DNA of 64,000 nucleotides from Chamaelirium japonicum (lineage: Eukaryota > Streptophyta > Magnoliopsida > Liliales > Melanthiaceae). Positions within the stretch are counted from its first letter, which is position 1. Every line of letters begins with the position of its first letter. Both the position numbers and the translations under genes were made by a program. Shown piece after piece: positions 61,501 through 64,000 of the stretch. The notes under the pieces were generated by a model. It had not been told where the DNA came from, did not search any database, and saw nothing but the letters and a program-made list of their open reading frames with translations. The stretch covers positions 1,922,001 to 1,986,000 of the forward strand of contig CANTAL010000021.1 of the NCBI GenBank assembly GCA_947650365.1, in the 5' to 3' direction.

Positions 61501-62928
61501 TTGTTTCTCTTTTCGTTTCCTTACGACTGGTCGACTGGGCTCAACATGTTCATACTGATAACGAATTATGAGATAAGAGAAAGAGAGAGCCATCAAACAT
61601 GCCCCACAATAAAGGGACCATATTTATTTATAGGGTAAACTTACTTAGGGCCTAAGTAATCTATAGGAAACCCTAATCCATAGGAAAATAAGAAAGAGAA
61701 TGGAGATATTTAATTATATTATTGAGAAGTCGAGTTTTGGAATTTAGATTCCTTCTTACTTCACTCCTATAACCTTGGTGAATGGACTAGAGTAAGACTT
61801 CTTCTTTTTTCTCTTTTTATTATTCTTTCTGTTCTCTTCTCTCTTCTTTTCTCTTCTCACAACACATTATCAGCACGAATATATCGAGCCTAGCCGACCA
61901 GTCACAAGAAAACGGTGCAAGAAACGAAGACAGAAGAGAGAGAAGAAGAGAGAAAAGAACAGAGAGATAAATAAAGAGAGAAGAAGAGAAATAAAATATT
62001 TTTTGTGCTTAAAAATTTATATAAATTATTTAATAAATATATAATAATTTATGATAATAAGAAAACAGAGAGATAAACGAAGAGAGAAGAGAGAAGAAGT
62101 CCTACTCCAGTCCATTGGCCACGGGTATAGGTGTAAAGTAAGAAGGAATCTAAATTCCAAAACTCCACTTCTCATAAGAAGTGGAGTTTTGGATTTTAGA
62201 TTCCTTCTTACTTCACACCTATACCCGTGGCCATTGCACTGAAGCAGGTCTTTTTCTTTCTTCTCTCTTCATTTATCTCTCTGTTCTCTCTGTTCTTTTT
62301 TCTCTTCTCTCTCTTCTGTGTTCATTTCTCTCTCCGTTTTTTTGTGACTGGTCGGTTGGGGTCGACATGTTTATTCTGATAACGCGTTGTAAGAAGAGAG
62401 AAGAAAAGAGAAGAGAACGAAGAGATAAACGAAGAGAGGTGTCTTGTTCATGTCCATTTACCATGGGTATTGGTATGAAGTAAGAAGGAACCTAAATTCC
62501 AAAACTCTATTTCTCAATAATACAATTAAATCTCTCTGTTCTCTTCTTGATCTCTTATATAGATTAGGGTTTCCTATAGATTGCTTAGGCCCTAAGTAAG
62601 CTAACCTTATAAATAATATATGATCCCCTTGGGTTGGGGAACGTTTGACGGCTCTCTCTTTCTCCTATCGCGCAACACATTATTAGCAAAAACATATCGA
62701 GCCCAGCCGACCAGTCGTAAGAAAAGGGAAAGAGAAACAAAGGCAGAAGTGGAGTTTTAGAATTTAGATTCCTTCTAACTTCACAACTATACCCGTGGCC
62801 AATGGAGTGGAGCAGGACTTCTTCTCTCTTCTCTCTTTGTTTATTTCTCCGTTCTCTTCTATCTTCTCCTATAGATTAGGGTTTCACATAGATTGCTTAG
62901 GCCCTAAGTAAGCTTACCCTATAAATAA
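58587..62928. repeat. GA-leader array of block C
   Basis: Mirror image of 47,844-52,178. Primer-like sites lie in both directions, for example sense near 58,587, 59,798, 60,063 and 61,865, antisense near 60,417, 60,789 and 61,565. A head-to-head junction near 62,160-62,185 mirrors the one at 48,600. No gene is seen. Confidence 0.78.
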
Positions 62929-64000
62929 CTAGTGCATGCCCGTGCCTGTCGGCTCTGCAGTGGGCCGCCTTCGGTGACAAAACACAGTTGGACTGCCTTC
63001 GATGGTAACACACCTATTGGCACTGCAGTGGGCCACCTTCGGTTGCAATGACATCCCCCAGATATCACCACTGCCACCCACAACGTCGTATTCGAAAGCC
63101 CGTGTCCAAGGGCATAAAAAAGATTTTGGAAGCGGTAAAAAATATTTCGATGGCAAGAACTATATTTTGAGGGAGGTGACAATAATTCAAAGGTGACGAC
63201 ATAATTTTGGGAGATGTGACAATATTTCAACTCTTTCGGCATCACACATTCAATAGCTCATAAAGAAGTTTAAAAATTTGAATATAATTTGATTGATTCT
63301 TTAAAACAAACAAAACTATAACTTGAATGAGTTGAATCTGGCAAGCTAAAAAAAACAAAAACAAAACGAAAAGAACAAAAAAACAACAAAAAGGGAAAAA
63401 TAAATAACAAAACAAAAATAAAAACAGAGCTGAAAATAAAAAAAAAATAGGGAAGGAAAAGGAAAGAAGAATCGGTAAAAGAACAAAAAAAAAGGAAACC
63501 AAATAAAGAAGGAAAAAATGAACTATATATAGAGAGAGAGAGGGCAGGGAAGAGCCACTGGCCAATCTCGCCCCGATCTCGCCCTCCCCTGAACATATAG
63601 AAAAAAACTGTAAATGAACAAAAAGAACAAAATAGAGAGAGAAAAAAAATTGAAAAGAATGGGACAGTACAGAGAGAGAGAGATAGAGAAAGAGAGGGAG
63701 AGCAGGGAGGAGACACCGGGTGTTATCGGTGTGTCGGATCGGAGAAAGAGGCGGCAGAGCAGAGGGATGGATCTGACAACCCTGTATGCTCCAACTGTTG
63801 TGTCGATTCAAGTAGCCCAGCGCGTCGGCTTGGAGGAGGCGGCGAGGGGCCGGATCTGACACCCCCGCACACTCTCGCTGTTGTTTTGCACCGGAGGTGT
63901 CAGGGCACCGATTTGTGTAGCTCGACGTGTCGGATCGGAGGAGGCCACACAACGCCAGATCCGGTACCCCCGCACGCTGCTAGTATTGCTATGCGCAAGA
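62929..64000 (-). mobile_element. Helitron-like element, copy C, cut by the window end
   Basis: The plus strand starts CTAGTGCATGCC, which is the element's 3' end read on the minus strand. It again sits between the A and T of the same LTR. Only the last 1,072 bp are inside the window: the three short terminal repeats, the T-rich part (A-rich here) and the GC-rich repeats. Confidence 0.75.

Larger units (their letters stand above)
57262..64000 (-). repeat. Inverted third copy of the duplicated block (block C)
   Basis: Reverse complement of about 46,766-53,505 of block B and of about 28,000-34,750 of block A. It contains, in mirrored order, the AT body, the 226-bp LTR, the same GA-leader units and the 3' quarter of the Helitron-like element. 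It continues past the window. The left edge, near 57,262, is where A and B read ACTTCTTATCCATGCGAG-like sequence but C continues in a normal leader. Confidence 0.85.

Noticed and set aside
18046-64000. The same peptides recurring in blocks A, B and C, which could be read as a conserved gene family
   Set aside because: The similarity is explained by recent DNA duplication. Non-coding LTR and AT parts are conserved equally, so there is no sign of selection on protein.
1-64000. CRISPR-like array, given so many repeats
   Set aside because: Units are hundreds of bases long, occur in both orientations and have LTR features; there are no short regular repeats with unique spacers.

Overview
The window looks like a repeat-filled, gene-poor stretch of a flowering-plant nuclear genome. 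Nothing in it reads as a working host protein-coding gene, a tRNA, an rRNA or a CRISPR array. The plant assignment rests on a Copia-type LTR retrotransposon with plant-style gag and pol remnants, a Helitron-like element, and LTRs with plant-like TATA boxes. I cannot name the species.

Most of the sequence is one short LTR-type repeat family, called here the GA-leader family. A complete LTR is 168 bp, starts TGTTATAAGATCG, carries a CCTATAAATA box, ends CACAACA, and is followed at once by a primer-binding-like site CGTTATCAGCACGA. After it comes a purine-rich leader of about 200 bp ending in a conserved block with the near-palindrome GGAATCTAAATTCC, and in some units an AT-rich body of several hundred bp. 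The family has no coding capacity. Dozens of partial units lie in both orientations, head-to-tail and head-to-head.

Layout: 1-11,560 is a GA-leader array. Block A, 11,561-36,118, carries a young Copia element (12,150-17,926, minus strand, 5-bp target duplication) and a Helitron-like element (24,671-29,071). Block B, 36,119 to about 54,867, is a head-to-tail duplicate of block A, about 18.75 kb long. It lacks the Copia element but has the same Helitron-like element (43,451-47,843). After a 2.4-kb spacer holding an older diverged copy (about 54,960-56,645), block C, about 57,262 to the window end, is an inverted third copy that enters the same Helitron-like element at 62,929.

The order of events can be read directly: GA-leader units accumulated; the Helitron-like element inserted in one LTR; that locus was duplicated in tandem and inverted; the Copia element inserted last, in block A only. 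Block B keeps the exact empty site. The Copia LTR and the GA-leader LTR share both ends, an internal box and the primer site, so the GA-leader family is plausibly a non-autonomous partner of this Copia lineage. The Helitron-like element carries captured, exon/intron-looking, non-coding sequence, including a long miRNA-precursor-like hairpin preserved in blocks A and B.
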